NCBI RefSeq assembly: GCF_900129935.1
Contig: NZ_FQXJ01000007.1
Location: 186,001 to 250,000 of the forward strand
Direction: 5' to 3'
DNA from: Desulfosporosinus lacus DSM 15449
Lineage (GTDB): Bacteria > Bacillota > Desulfitobacteriia > Desulfitobacteriales > Desulfitobacteriaceae
DNA: 64,000 nt
Position numbers and translations under genes: made by a program. This document shows, piece after piece, positions 8,336-17,876 of the stretch. The first letter of the stretch is position 1. Each line of letters opens with the position of its first letter. The notes beneath the pieces were generated by a model. That model did not search any database, had not been told where the DNA came from, and saw only the letters and a program-made list of their open reading frames with translations.

Positions 8336-9256
8336 TTATTTTAGAAAGCCATTAAGAATTGTATCTTCTGCCTCCTGCTCGGAGAATCCTAAAGACATTA
8401 ATTTAATTAACTGTTCCGATTCTATTCTGCCAATGGCGGCCTCATGAACAAGCTGTGCTTCACTATGATGAGCAGAAATCCTTGGGGTAGAAAGAACCTG
8501 AGCATTATGCATGATTATGGCATCACATTGTATATGACCACGACCTTTATTTCGTCCAATAAGATCAAAATAAAATACTTGTTTGGAATCGTTTTGAGCA
8601 ACCGAACGGGAAATTATTTGGGCGGAAGAATCTACTCCCAATAATTCTACGGTTATATTTGATTCAGCCTCTTGATCTTGATAGGTGAGAAGCCTTTCAG
8701 TAACTACAAGCTTTGCATTATCCATTAGACGAATTTCTGTATCCCGTTTTGTTTGGTCAATCCCTTTTATTTGTATCAGTTCTAGTTCGACTGCAGCACC
8801 CTCTTCTACTTCGATAATCGTCTTAGGATTTAAAACTCGTTGGCCTTTTCCCTCACCTTGCCCGTAGTGTTTTTCTACATACTTCAGTTTGGCGCCTTTT
8901 CGAACAAAAAAAGTGTGAATTCCGTCGTGCTGAGATTTGTGGTGTCCTGAATTATGTATTCCACATCCAGCAACAATCACAACGTCTGAATATTCGCCAA
9001 CCTCAAAGGTATTATAAACAACATCATTAATGTTTTCTTCTGTAACAATAACCGGAATATGAACGCTTTCTCCTTTTGTGTAAGGTTTTATGATCACGTC
9101 AATTCCTGACTTATCAGTTTTGGTGATAATGTCAATATTGGCAGTTGTATTGCGCTGTACTCCAGCTCCGTTTTTACGAATGTTAAAAGCCCCTTGTGGA
9201 ATCTCATGAAGATCGGCCACTTTCTCCAGCATCAGCTTATCCAACGCATTCAGCAC
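8336..9256 (-). CDS. sufB: SufB/SufD-family Fe-S cluster scaffold (minimal Suf, SmsB-like)
   Basis: About 306 residues. It contains the SufB/D beta-helix core and the conserved C-terminal segment with STPRISAHHSEAQLVHEAAI. With SufC it assembles Fe-S clusters in the two-gene system found in many anaerobes (SmsCB). I chose GTG 9256, because AAAGGGG sits 9 nt upstream; an in-frame TTG at 9265 would touch that ribosome site. The start overlaps the end of sufC by 20 nt, which implies translational coupling. No sufS or sufU is nearby. Confidence 0.9.
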   Translation of the reverse strand: MLNALDKLMLEKVADLHEIPQGAFNIRKNGAGVQRNTTANIDIITKTDKSGIDVIIKPYTKGESVHIPVIVTEENINDVVYNTFEVGEYSDVVIVAGCGIHNSGHHKSQHDGIHTFFVRKGAKLKYVEKHYGQGEGKGQRVLNPKTIIEVEEGAAVELELIQIKGIDQTKRDTEIRLMDNAKLVVTERLLTYQDQEAESNITVELLGVDSSAQIISRSVAQNDSKQVFYFDLIGRNKGRGHIQCDAIIMHNAQVLSTPRISAHHSEAQLVHEAAIGRIESEQLIKLMSLGFSEQEAEDTILNGFLK

Positions 9257-9989
9257 TTTGACCAACCCCTTTCACACATTTAGTACTACATGCACAAGAA
9301 TCATTATTCATAATTCCAGCAAGGATTATATCTCGTTCCGATTGCGCGCTCACCATGCCACTGGACATAATGATTATTTCATCGGCGAGCTCCATAATGC
9401 GTTCTTGATGAGAGATGAGGATGATTGTTGTATCATATTTCATATGAATATTTCTAAAGGTTTCAGCGAGTTTTTGAAAACTCCATAAATCAATCCCTGC
9501 TTCAGGTTCATCAAATACCGCGATTTTTAGATTTCTCGCAAGTACAGTGGCGATTTCAATTCTCTTCATTTCTCCGCCTGAGAGACTGGCATCCACATCC
9601 CTGTTCAGATAGTCTTGTGCGCACAATCCAACATCATAGAGGAGATCACAGATATTTACTTTTTCCGGATTATGTGAGGCAGCCATTTTTAGTAGTTCCC
9701 TAACTTTTATTCCTTTAAAGCGTGGGGGACTTTGAAAAGCATAGCCAATACCCATACGAGCTCTCTCAGTAATACTCATAGATGTAATATCTTGTTCATC
9801 AAGTAGGATTTGGCCTGAGGTAGGATTATAGACACCCATAATAATTTTGGCCAGCGACGATTTGCCTCCGCCATTTGGACCAGTAACAACATATATTTTT
9901 TTCTCATAAAACTTTAAATTGATATTCTTGAGAATCTCAAAACCTTTATCTCCTTGTATTTCTAGAGATACTTTTTGTAGCTCAAGCAT
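9237..9989 (-). CDS. sufC: SufC-type ABC ATPase for Fe-S cluster assembly
   Basis: 250 residues. Walker A is GPNGGGKSS, the ABC signature is LSGGE, Walker B is IAVFDEPEAGID. Soluble partner of SufB: ATP binding drives SufC dimerisation and scaffold opening. The tail is Cys-rich (DSCACSTKC), a feature seen in clostridial SufC relatives that might bind metal. GGAGG lies upstream of ATG 9989. It is the first gene of the two-gene suf unit; an imperfect TTCAAC/GTTGAA dyad at about 10023-10060 could be its operator. Confidence 0.93.
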   Translation of the reverse strand: MLELQKVSLEIQGDKGFEILKNINLKFYEKKIYVVTGPNGGGKSSLAKIIMGVYNPTSGQILLDEQDITSMSITERARMGIGYAFQSPPRFKGIKVRELLKMAASHNPEKVNICDLLYDVGLCAQDYLNRDVDASLSGGEMKRIEIATVLARNLKIAVFDEPEAGIDLWSFQKLAETFRNIHMKYDTTIILISHQERIMELADEIIIMSSGMVSAQSERDIILAGIMNNDSCACSTKCVKGVGQSAECVG

Positions 9990-10149
9990 TCATACTCCTC
10001 CTTTGTGTCGACATCGCCTATGTTCAACAATAACATAATTCTATAATTTATTGTAGTTGAATTATAAAAGTAGTTCATATAAAAAGGGTTGAAAGCGGGA
10101 GCGCTAACAACTTCCTGTGAAAAACTATAAGTAATAACTTTTATGTAGG

Positions 10150-10172
10150 GCAACGGCCAAAGAGGCCGCTGC
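10150..10172 (-). terminator. Hairpin downstream of small hypothetical gene
   Basis: On the minus strand GCAGCGGCC pairs with GGCCGTTGC around a 5-nt loop. The following U-tract is poor, so termination is probable but not certain. Confidence 0.5.
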
Positions 10173-10178
10173 AGATTA

Positions 10179-10439
10179 CTAAGCGAATTCCACTCTTCCA
10201 CCAGCTGATTGAACTGCACTAACGATAGAATCCAGATTCATAGTGTTACCAGATCCGCCACCGAGGAAAGGCAAACGAATAATTAAGCAAATTCCACTAG
10301 GTGAAGCAACCTCAACAAGGTTTAATAGATTGATAACAGCGCCGGGCGGTATAAAAATTCGCAACAGTGTTCCAGGAAGTTGACCGCATTGGGGTATAAC
10401 AGGTTTTGGTTTGCAGATATTAGATCTTCGGTAAAGCAT
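10179..10439 (-). CDS. Small protein of unknown function
   Basis: 86 residues from ATG 10439, chosen because GAGGAGA lies 8 nt upstream; a 14-residue longer start lacks a good ribosome site. The protein has two hydrophobic stretches (LLRIFIPPGAVINLLNL and ICLIIRLPFLGGG) and a Gly-rich centre, but no recognised domain. Neighbours (suf operon, HAD phosphatase) give no functional hint, and both sides have their own regulatory gaps. It could be a small spore or envelope protein; that is a guess. Confidence 0.6.
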   Translation of the reverse strand: MLYRRSNICKPKPVIPQCGQLPGTLLRIFIPPGAVINLLNLVEVASPSGICLIIRLPFLGGGSGNTMNLDSIVSAVQSAGGRVEFA

Positions 10440-10661
10440 AACATCACTCTCCTCATTCATATGACTGTTTGCACAGTCCATAAGACGACTAAGACTAGAG
10501 GAAGAATGTTACGGAAGTGAAAGATCTTGCCTTACCTGGTTTATAGTATGATTGATTGTCCAATAAGGTTACACCTGTAAAATGCGTTTTTTAAAACGTT
10601 CTCTTAATCATCGCCTTTGAGGATACGTTTCATAAGAAACGGATGCAATCCCGCCTCTTCT

Positions 10662-11303
10662 TTACAAAGTATTGCTAATCCATTCAATAAATGATTCAAC
10701 CTTTTCAAAGGCGCAGACAGGATTCGCAGCCAATACTTTTTGAATCTGTGCGGTTTCAGCCCAAAGCGCACTAATGGATAAAACACCCACTTCCTTAGCA
10801 GCATGTACATCATATGCTATGTCACCCACATAAGCGACTTCTTCAGGTGAAAAATGCCAAAGATCCAGGATTTGGCGAATATGATCGGGTTTACTGGCTC
10901 GATGCTCTGAACCGGTTATAATTTTTTCGAAAAAATGTTCTAATCCCGAGTGCTTTAAAGATATTTCCATGCTTCCAGCACCCTTGCCGGATACAAGGGC
11001 TAACTTAATTTTTCGTTCTTGCAGGAGATTCAGAGCTTCAATTATACCTGGAAAGGGCTCAGCATAGTCTACATGAAGACGGTCATATTCGTCTAGATAA
11101 AACTGCAGACTTTCCCTCCATAAATCTGGATAAAGTTTCTTGAAGATTCCTTCCTCAGATGGCCCAAATAAGGAAGATAATTCTTTGTCAGAGTATTCAC
11201 GACCAGAAAACTTTAATAGGGTACGACCAAAACTAGTTCGTACGACTGGCAGTGAATTGATTAATGTCCCGTCCAGATCAAAAATAAATCCTTTAAGTTT
11301 CAT
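10662..11303 (-). CDS. HAD-superfamily hydrolase, phosphoglycolate-phosphatase-like
   Basis: 213 residues with the HAD motifs in order: DLDGT (motif I, nucleophile Asp near residue 10), VSGKG (II), SKP (III) and GDIAYD (IV). The cap is the small alpha-helical C1 type, as in Gph/PpaX phosphatases. AAAGGAG lies before the ATG. Substrate cannot be told from sequence: phosphoglycolate, pyrophosphate and sugar phosphates are all possible. It is a single gene, with the divergent L,D-transpeptidase upstream. Confidence 0.88.
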   Translation of the reverse strand: MKLKGFIFDLDGTLINSLPVVRTSFGRTLLKFSGREYSDKELSSLFGPSEEGIFKKLYPDLWRESLQFYLDEYDRLHVDYAEPFPGIIEALNLLQERKIKLALVSGKGAGSMEISLKHSGLEHFFEKIITGSEHRASKPDHIRQILDLWHFSPEEVAYVGDIAYDVHAAKEVGVLSISALWAETAQIQKVLAANPVCAFEKVESFIEWISNTL

Positions 11304-11437
11304 ATATACTCCTTTAACTTATCAGCACCTCTGACTATTTCTGTTATTTTATAACATATTAAATACAAATACCATACCTGCTAATGATAAGTGAATGGTC
11401 GTTTTTTGGATATTAGTAAAAAAAGTTTAAATGTTCT

Positions 11438-13072
11438 TTGAGGCCTTGGAAAAAGAGTCTAATTGCTTTGAGTTATGAATACTATAGATTGTTCAAGTTA
11501 GCAGACAAGTATAAAGGATGTGTTAAGTTGGAGTCTAATTCTAATCTTAAGGCAAACTTATTTTACTTAGATAATGGTTATTATCTGTCTAAAAACGATC
11601 CATTATTTTGGAAGAAGCTATTGCAGAGGCAAGCCGACAATGGGGAAGCAATGTTTCACGTTGGAATGGACGCAGAGTTAGAGGCCAAAAAATACTTAGA
11701 GAAATTCTACACCACAAGAGTAGACAAGTATTTAATTTTATATCGCAAGGCAGTAACACGCTCTTTTAATTTAGTAAAACATTCTTTCAACAAAGGGTTT
11801 GTACCTGCTAGATTAGAAGCGCTAAGAATTGAGCGAGAGATGAAACTAACTGAAAAGACAATAATTGAGATTACTAAACCTGCGAGATTTAGTAACAAAC
11901 AAATAATCCTGTTGTTTATTGCAGCCATTATCTTAAGCGTTCTTGGGGCGTTCCTTTTCTTGCCGTTTGAAGAATCAAAAACGCTGAATTATTCTAACCA
12001 CAATTATACTTATATGTTGCCTTATGAAATTATAGAGATGAAGCCCAACAGTATTGGGTTTATCCCTAATAATCAATCTGTCATCATCATTCCCGAAAAA
12101 GATTTGAACAGAGAAAAACTAGTTAATGAACTTGTTGGAAAGTTAAAAATAGAATACGAGTTGAATCCCAGAACTGCCAAACAAGTATTGGCGATGGACG
12201 AAAAGAGTAATGAAATTGGTATGGCAGTATGGGAAGGCGGAGATAGGAATATCCAAGTCTATATTTATCTTCCAGACAATCAGGTTGCCATGAATAACAA
12301 AGAACGTCAATTATGGGAGACTGCAACTGTAGTTAGGAGTGCTTTATACCAGTTTGTTAAGGAAAATGGGTATATGCCTAAAGATTTAAAGGTTCTTAAT
12401 CAGGCGTATCCTGATAATTATTTAACTGAATTACCGAAGGAACCATATATGTTAAAGAATGTTGTCACTACTTTTCCGACAAGAGACGGGGGGTGGCTTT
12501 TTTCGCTTATAGAGTTATCGAGTGAAAAGGACTTAGTTTCTGTAGTGAAAGATGCCCTAAAGCCTAATCTTCCCTATGATAAGGATATTCCTTTTATGCC
12601 TCTATCTATTGCTATCGATAAGGAAAGTAATAGTTTATCCGTTATATCAGAAGACAAAATTATTCGTAACTATAAGGTTGCCCTAGGTAAAGATGACACA
12701 ACTCCGGAAGGAATTCTGCGCATATCCAAAAAAGTTATGAATCCGGATAAGAACGTCCATAAAGCAGAGAATGTTTATGGGACAAGAGCAATGGAATTGT
12801 CAAATATGAATTATGCAATACATGGTACGAATACTCCTGCGACTATTGGTGAAAATGTTTCTCAGGGCTGCATTCGAATGAATAATTCGGACATGGAAGA
12901 ATTATATGCGATGATACCGCTCAATACAGCTGTTGAAATATCGAAGAATTTATCTCTGAAGAATTCGAAGGAAAAGGAAAGGATTCTTTATTCCCCTAAT
13001 AAGAACCTCTATAACTCCCAGGGTGATCCAATGGAAGAAGATCTCTTTACCAAGTATCATTGGGCTAATTAA
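11438..13072 (+). CDS. Membrane-anchored L,D-transpeptidase (YkuD domain)
   Basis: About 544 residues. One transmembrane segment (about 153-175) separates an N-terminal cytoplasmic part from a long external region ending in a YkuD domain (about 395-510). The catalytic motif is H-G-T (near 460) followed by S-x-G-C-I-R-M, nucleophile Cys at about 478. Such enzymes make 3-3 peptidoglycan cross-links. The start is unclear: the frame opens after a TAA at 11417, TTG 11438 has no ribosome site, and the ATG at 11431 is in another frame. A small frameshift at the 5' end is possible. The extra-cytoplasmic middle part matches nothing I recognise. Confidence 0.8.
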   Translation: MRPWKKSLIALSYEYYRLFKLADKYKGCVKLESNSNLKANLFYLDNGYYLSKNDPLFWKKLLQRQADNGEAMFHVGMDAELEAKKYLEKFYTTRVDKYLILYRKAVTRSFNLVKHSFNKGFVPARLEALRIEREMKLTEKTIIEITKPARFSNKQIILLFIAAIILSVLGAFLFLPFEESKTLNYSNHNYTYMLPYEIIEMKPNSIGFIPNNQSVIIIPEKDLNREKLVNELVGKLKIEYELNPRTAKQVLAMDEKSNEIGMAVWEGGDRNIQVYIYLPDNQVAMNNKERQLWETATVVRSALYQFVKENGYMPKDLKVLNQAYPDNYLTELPKEPYMLKNVVTTFPTRDGGWLFSLIELSSEKDLVSVVKDALKPNLPYDKDIPFMPLSIAIDKESNSLSVISEDKIIRNYKVALGKDDTTPEGILRISKKVMNPDKNVHKAENVYGTRAMELSNMNYAIHGTNTPATIGENVSQGCIRMNNSDMEELYAMIPLNTAVEISKNLSLKNSKEKERILYSPNKNLYNSQGDPMEEDLFTKYHWAN

Positions 13073-13120
13073 TTTAGTCTGATAAGTGAATTAAGTAAAC
13101 TAGAATAGATGTAATAATTA

Positions 13121-13357
13121 CCAGAGTATTATAAGGGACTTAGTTTATACTATGATCATAAGGGTACGTATTGGTTGAGCCAAGATTTATATATGCTCCT
13201 CAAGGGGTGTATAATTAATCGGCCAAAGACTTTATATGAGGTGATAAACGCTTATATAAAATCGGAGGGAAGATTTTCAAGGGTGGAGAAAAGCTTTTTT
13301 GCAGTCCGCAAGGATTGTTTTAAGAAGGTTCCAACTTATCCTAAAAAATCGAGCTAA
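13121..13357 (+). other. Open frame, possible gene fragment
   Basis: This frame is open from 13118 to TAA at 13355-13357, with TTG 13175 as the only start-like codon and no convincing ribosome site. The translation (YYDHKGTYWLSQD...) weakly resembles the N-terminal segment YLDNGYYLSKND of the upstream L,D-transpeptidase, so it may be debris of a related gene. The rest of 13073-13610 shows nothing I can name. Confidence 0.25.
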
Positions 13358-13611
13358 GACTTTATTAGGTGTTGAGTTTTTCTTACTCAACCATATGTCT
13401 GAGGATATATGCATGTGTAAGAAATTCGGTTATATTCAGCCGAGAGGGTGTGTGTAGCTGGGTAGATATCTTATAAGGTTGAACAAACCATCAATTTGAG
13501 TGGTGATTTGCTCAATGATTGTCGTAAGATAATAGTTAGGGTAATAAACGATTTTAATTGGTGTTAGGTGAGATCAGTACGTGCTCTTATTTATAAACCC
13601 TAGAGATTTAA

Positions 13612-13634
13612 ATGCCAGCACATTGTGCTGGCAT
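13612..13634 (-). terminator. Terminator of the FUSC gene
   Basis: ATGCCAGCAC and GTGCTGGCAT pair perfectly around 3 nt. On the minus strand TTTAAATCT follows. It lies 34 nt beyond the FUSC stop codon. Confidence 0.65.
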
Positions 13635-13667
13635 TCGATGTATAGAAGCATATCATATAAAAGAGAA

Positions 13668-14753
13668 TCAGACACTATTCTTTAGTTTCTTTTCAGATTG
13701 TTTGTTAATCATATTCAGCAAGTTTATGGTACGCCGATTTGCCCAACGCAGTTCAGTTGCAACAACAGAAACTTCCATTAAAGCCCGTAAATAGAAGACG
13801 CCACAAACTTTACGATTCCAATCATCAATGGCACGGTCAAATGATTCCCAATACCCTATATCCTCCGTATAAGAACCTGAACCTTTCTTCTCGGTAACTC
13901 CTGAGGAGAGAGAGTCAATGAGCCCGGCAAGCTTCTCATATCCAAGAGACAAGATATCCAGAATTTCTTTGAATTCCGCCGTGATCTCTTGCAGTTCTTC
14001 GGGGGAATAGGACTCTCTTCTTCTTGTTACTCGTTGTGCAGTCATTTGATTAATGCTTTCTCCGCGTTCGATAAAGCCTCGACAGATCTCCAATAGTCGT
14101 TCAATAAAGGGAGGATGATCGTCCATTGTCATTTCTTCTCTGGCATGCTCGTAGAGGTTAGTCACCTCATCAAGCAGGTTTTGTTGCTCTTGAGGATCAG
14201 GCCTCTGATAGTAGGTGAAATTTCCTGCATGAATGAAGGTGTTAAGGCTTTCTAAGAAATACTTTGATGTGAGTTGGACAAGATCGTTTAGAGTACTCAT
14301 AAATTTGGATTTATATCTTGGCGGGGCCAGAATTCGGTTAATAAGTAAGGCCACCCCAAGACCGACAAAGATACTGAGGGATCGGGAAAGAGCGTGGATA
14401 AGAAAGGTTTCTCGAGGAGAATCGAGGATGAATATGATTGAGACAATTCCCATAACGATTCCGTTAGGCCAACCTATCCAGTTGCAAAAGATAATAAGAA
14501 ATACTACCGTAGTGCCTATGAAAATGGGATTTGTGCCAAAGAGTAAACCCATAATTAAGGAGAAAACGATAGCCAGCAAATGGACGCCAATTTGTTCCCA
14601 AGCATTATTTATGGATTTGCTAACAGAAGGCTGCATATTTACCACTGCAGTAATGGCGGCAAAAGACGCAGGTTCAATACTAAATACATTACAGATAAAG
14701 AGCGTAGTTGCGACAGCAAGACCTGTTTTGATGGTACGTGCTCCAATAAGCAT
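13668..14753 (-). CDS. FUSC/aromatic acid exporter family protein (DUF939-like)
   Basis: 361 residues. The N-terminal half has five or six membrane helices with the FUSC pattern (TGLAVATTLFIC, NMQPSVSKS, IGVHLLAIVFSLIMG). The C-terminal half is cytoplasmic and helical. Relatives are annotated as aromatic acid exporters (YgaE/ArAE family), but no substrate has been shown for the Firmicute group. A weak GGCGGG precedes ATG 14753. It is transcribed away from trkA across a 318-bp gap in which I see no riboswitch. Confidence 0.85.
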   Translation of the reverse strand: MLIGARTIKTGLAVATTLFICNVFSIEPASFAAITAVVNMQPSVSKSINNAWEQIGVHLLAIVFSLIMGLLFGTNPIFIGTTVVFLIIFCNWIGWPNGIVMGIVSIIFILDSPRETFLIHALSRSLSIFVGLGVALLINRILAPPRYKSKFMSTLNDLVQLTSKYFLESLNTFIHAGNFTYYQRPDPQEQQNLLDEVTNLYEHAREEMTMDDHPPFIERLLEICRGFIERGESINQMTAQRVTRRRESYSPEELQEITAEFKEILDILSLGYEKLAGLIDSLSSGVTEKKGSGSYTEDIGYWESFDRAIDDWNRKVCGVFYLRALMEVSVVATELRWANRRTINLLNMINKQSEKKLKNSV

Positions 14754-15071
14754 TTTAATTCCCGCCTTTGAGCTAGTAATTGAAATAGTCTATCACATAT
14801 AGTTCAGGAAATAAATTAGTCAATCCTCAATCAGAGTAAATTTTTTTGGTCAAACTTCTCAAGGAATCATTTTGTTAAAGAAGGGGACAATGTTGCTTAC
14901 AAGGAAAACTCTTGATAAATACTATTCATATAAATAAAGGGATTTTAGTATATCTTGCCGAATAGCAGTACGTTGTTCATAATGTGCTAAAAACAAGAAA
15001 ATAAAACCATTAAACTAGAAGTAAGATAAGTTTGCTTATTTTGGGCTAAGGGGAAGGAGCACACAAAAGCT

Positions 15072-16403
15072 ATGCGCATTGTCATAGTTGGAGCCGGAAA
15101 AGTTGGATTTAGTTTGGCTCAGCGATTATCTGAAGAGGGACATGAAATTACGGTGATTGAGCAGGATGAAGAGCGGCGTCTCATCGTTCAGAATAGCTTG
15201 GATGTAATGACGATCAGCGGTAACGGAGCTAGTCCCCAAATCCTTGCGGATTTCGGTTTGTTGAAAGCGGACCTAATGGTCGCAGTAACGGATCGGGATG
15301 AAGTAAATATGATTGCCTGCATGGCAGCCAAACAAGCAGGGATATCCCGAACCATTGCTCGTGTTAGGAATCAGGAATATGCAGGAAAGAATCAGCTTGA
15401 TTTCAATAAAGCTCTAGGCATTGACCTGACGATCAATCCAGAAATGGTAACGGCAGTTGAAATTAGTCGCATTCTTCTAACTCCTGCAGCTTTGGATGTT
15501 GAAGATTTCGGTGATGGTAAAGTACGCTTGTTGGAAGTTCGGGTTAGAGCAGAGTCTCCGTATGTGAATATTCAGCTTAAAAGATTGACTTTACCGGATC
15601 AAGTACTCGTTGTTGGAATCCTCCGTCAGAATCGAATGATTATACCGCATGGTACAGATTGCTTATTACCTCAAGACAGTGTTTTCTTTGTTGGAGCACA
15701 GGCAGCTATTGAGGGATTCAGCGAACATTTCTCTGAGACAAAAACAAAGATACAACGTGTGATGATCATTGGTGCTGGTCGCATCGGGAGACATCTGGCA
15801 AAAATCTTAGATCAGGAAGGAATTTCAGTAAAAGTCATAGAGAAAAGTCGAGAACGTTGCAATGAATTGGCCAAGATCATTGATAAGGGACTTGTGCTCT
15901 GTGGTGATGGCACAGATATTGACTTGTTAATCGAAGAAGGGGTTGGGGAAACAGATGCTGTGGTTTGCCTAACGAGCGATGATAAACTGAATTTATTACT
16001 TGCCCTTTTAGCTAAAGACTTGGGAACCCAAAAGACGATAGTCCGTGTAGGTCGTTCTGAATATATGTCTCTCATGGGTAAAGTGGGAGTTGATGTGATT
16101 CTTTCTCCCAGACTCCTAACTGCTGGAGTTATTTTGCGCCAGGTACGCCAAGGGGAAGTCGTTTCGGTATCGCTACTGGAAGGCGCTAAAGCGGAGGCGA
16201 TGGAAATTGTGGTTTCTGGAAAGTCCTCGCTTATCGGTCGTAAACTTAAAGATGCAAAAATCCCGGATAATATTTTGATTGGTGCACTCGTACGAGGAAA
16301 TGAACTTATTATTCCTGATGGAAACACTATACTTCAAGCCGGAGATCGCGCAGTAATCTTTACGCTCCCGAATTTAGTGAAAAAAATATGTAAAACATTT
16401 TAA
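15072..16403 (+). CDS. trkA: Trk potassium-uptake regulatory protein
   Basis: 443 residues with two tandem RCK_N-RCK_C units. The nucleotide-binding loops are GAGKVG at 7-12 and GAGRIG near 234. TrkA binds NAD(H) and ATP on the cytoplasmic side and gates the TrkH channel. GGAAGGAG lies about 13 nt before ATG 15072, a slightly long spacing. It is followed after 14 nt by trkH, so the two form an operon. I looked for a c-di-AMP (ydaO) leader upstream and did not see one. Confidence 0.95.
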   Translation: MRIVIVGAGKVGFSLAQRLSEEGHEITVIEQDEERRLIVQNSLDVMTISGNGASPQILADFGLLKADLMVAVTDRDEVNMIACMAAKQAGISRTIARVRNQEYAGKNQLDFNKALGIDLTINPEMVTAVEISRILLTPAALDVEDFGDGKVRLLEVRVRAESPYVNIQLKRLTLPDQVLVVGILRQNRMIIPHGTDCLLPQDSVFFVGAQAAIEGFSEHFSETKTKIQRVMIIGAGRIGRHLAKILDQEGISVKVIEKSRERCNELAKIIDKGLVLCGDGTDIDLLIEEGVGETDAVVCLTSDDKLNLLLALLAKDLGTQKTIVRVGRSEYMSLMGKVGVDVILSPRLLTAGVILRQVRQGEVVSVSLLEGAKAEAMEIVVSGKSSLIGRKLKDAKIPDNILIGALVRGNELIIPDGNTILQAGDRAVIFTLPNLVKKICKTF

Positions 16404-16417
16404 GGCAGGGTAAGGCA

Positions 16418-17869
16418 GTGAACTATTCATTTGTAGAAAACATTCTTGGCCGTCTGATGATTGCCTATGCTGGATTTATGGGAATCCCTTTTCTGGTGGC
16501 TTTGATTTGGCAGGAGGGGAGCATTCTTTCGTTTTCGCTCTCAATAATTGTAACCTTAGTTGCAGGGGTCATACTGGTAACTCACGGACAGAAAGAAGGC
16601 CGCATGGGTGTGCGGGAAGGATTTGTTATTGTTGCTGGTGCGTGGCTATTGACAAGTTTGGCCGGCGCATTACCATATGTGTTTAGTGGTGCTGTGCCTA
16701 CTTATCTCGACGGATTATTTGAGACAGTTTCAGGATTAACCACTACGGGTGCAAGCGTCATTGACAATGTAGAAATCCTCCCAAAGAGCATTCTTCTTTG
16801 GCGTAGCTTAACTCATTGGCTCGGAGGCATGGGGATTATTGTGTTATTTATTGTCTTTCTTCCGAACATGACAGGCGCAGTTCATTTGTTCAATGCTGAG
16901 GTTCCCGGACCGATTTCCGAACGAGTCCTTCCCCGAATTAGAGATAATGCACTAAAACTTTGGCAAATCTATTTAGGCCTCACAGTTGTTCAAATTATTC
17001 TATTAATACTCGTTGGTATGAACTTGTTCGACGCTGTCAATCATTCCTTTGCAACGATGGCTACTGGTGGATTTTCAACAAAAAATACCAGCATAGCTTA
17101 CTACGATAATCTAGGGATCGAACTTATTATTATAGTTTTTATGATTATAGCCGGAGGCAACTTTGGACTTTATTTCCAAGCTTGGCGATCTGGAATAAGC
17201 AAAGTTTTTAAAGATTTAGAGTTTCAGTTCTATTTATTGATTATTGCAGTTTCAACGCTTCTGATTACCCTAAGTTTGTGGTGGACTATGGGTCAAGGAG
17301 GTGGAACCTCATTACGGCAAGCGCTTTTTCAAGTTGTCTCAATTATAACCACTACAGGGTATGCTTCGGCTGACTTTGATCAATGGCCTTCTGTGGCCAA
17401 GATCATCCTCTTTAGTCTGATGTTTATAGGCGGAAGTGCTGGGTCTACATCAGGAGGAATTAAAGTGTTTCGGGTTATCGTTCTCTTTAAACTTGCTTGG
17501 ACGGAGTTGAAAAGAGCGATTCACCCCAAAGCGGTGATTAATGTTCGCTTTACCAATAAGACGGTTGATCCCGTAGTTTTAAATACAGTCTCAATTTTTT
17601 TCTTTCTCTTTATTGCCATCTTTGCGGTTGCTACTTTGCTTTTAGCGGCAACAGGGTTGGAACCGTTTGTTGCGATGAGTGCGGCTGTGACGACTTTAGG
17701 GAATGTTGGTCCAGGTTTTGGGGTGATCGGTCCGACCACTACCTTTTCTTCAATTAACCCCTTTGGTGAAAGTGTACTTATTTTTTGCATGCTGCTGGGT
17801 CGATTAGAGCTCTTTACCTTGATAGTATTAATACAGCCGGAGTTCTGGCGCAGTCGTAAAGGGTGGTAA
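16418..17869 (+). CDS. trkH: Trk/Ktr potassium channel subunit
   Basis: 483 residues and about 10 membrane helices arranged as four M1-P-M2 repeats. Filter-loop signatures are visible, for example TTTGAS, MATGGFS, TTTGYAS and TLGNVGPG, each with the single conserved glycine. It starts with GTG 16418. With TrkA it imports K+ using the membrane potential. The distal gene in the transcript is a GNAT acetyltransferase 7 nt away. Confidence 0.95.
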   Translation: MNYSFVENILGRLMIAYAGFMGIPFLVALIWQEGSILSFSLSIIVTLVAGVILVTHGQKEGRMGVREGFVIVAGAWLLTSLAGALPYVFSGAVPTYLDGLFETVSGLTTTGASVIDNVEILPKSILLWRSLTHWLGGMGIIVLFIVFLPNMTGAVHLFNAEVPGPISERVLPRIRDNALKLWQIYLGLTVVQIILLILVGMNLFDAVNHSFATMATGGFSTKNTSIAYYDNLGIELIIIVFMIIAGGNFGLYFQAWRSGISKVFKDLEFQFYLLIIAVSTLLITLSLWWTMGQGGGTSLRQALFQVVSIITTTGYASADFDQWPSVAKIILFSLMFIGGSAGSTSGGIKVFRVIVLFKLAWTELKRAIHPKAVINVRFTNKTVDPVVLNTVSIFFFLFIAIFAVATLLLAATGLEPFVAMSAAVTTLGNVGPGFGVIGPTTTFSSINPFGESVLIFCMLLGRLELFTLIVLIQPEFWRSRKGW

Positions 17870-17876
17870 AGAAAAA

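Noticed and set aside
14754-15071. c-di-AMP (ydaO) riboswitch before trkAH
   Set aside because: None of the expected conserved segments are present and the gap has no stable helices by eye.
15812-16327. 171-codon open frame opposite trkA
   Set aside because: Antisense shadow; Ser/Pro/Thr-rich with no domain.
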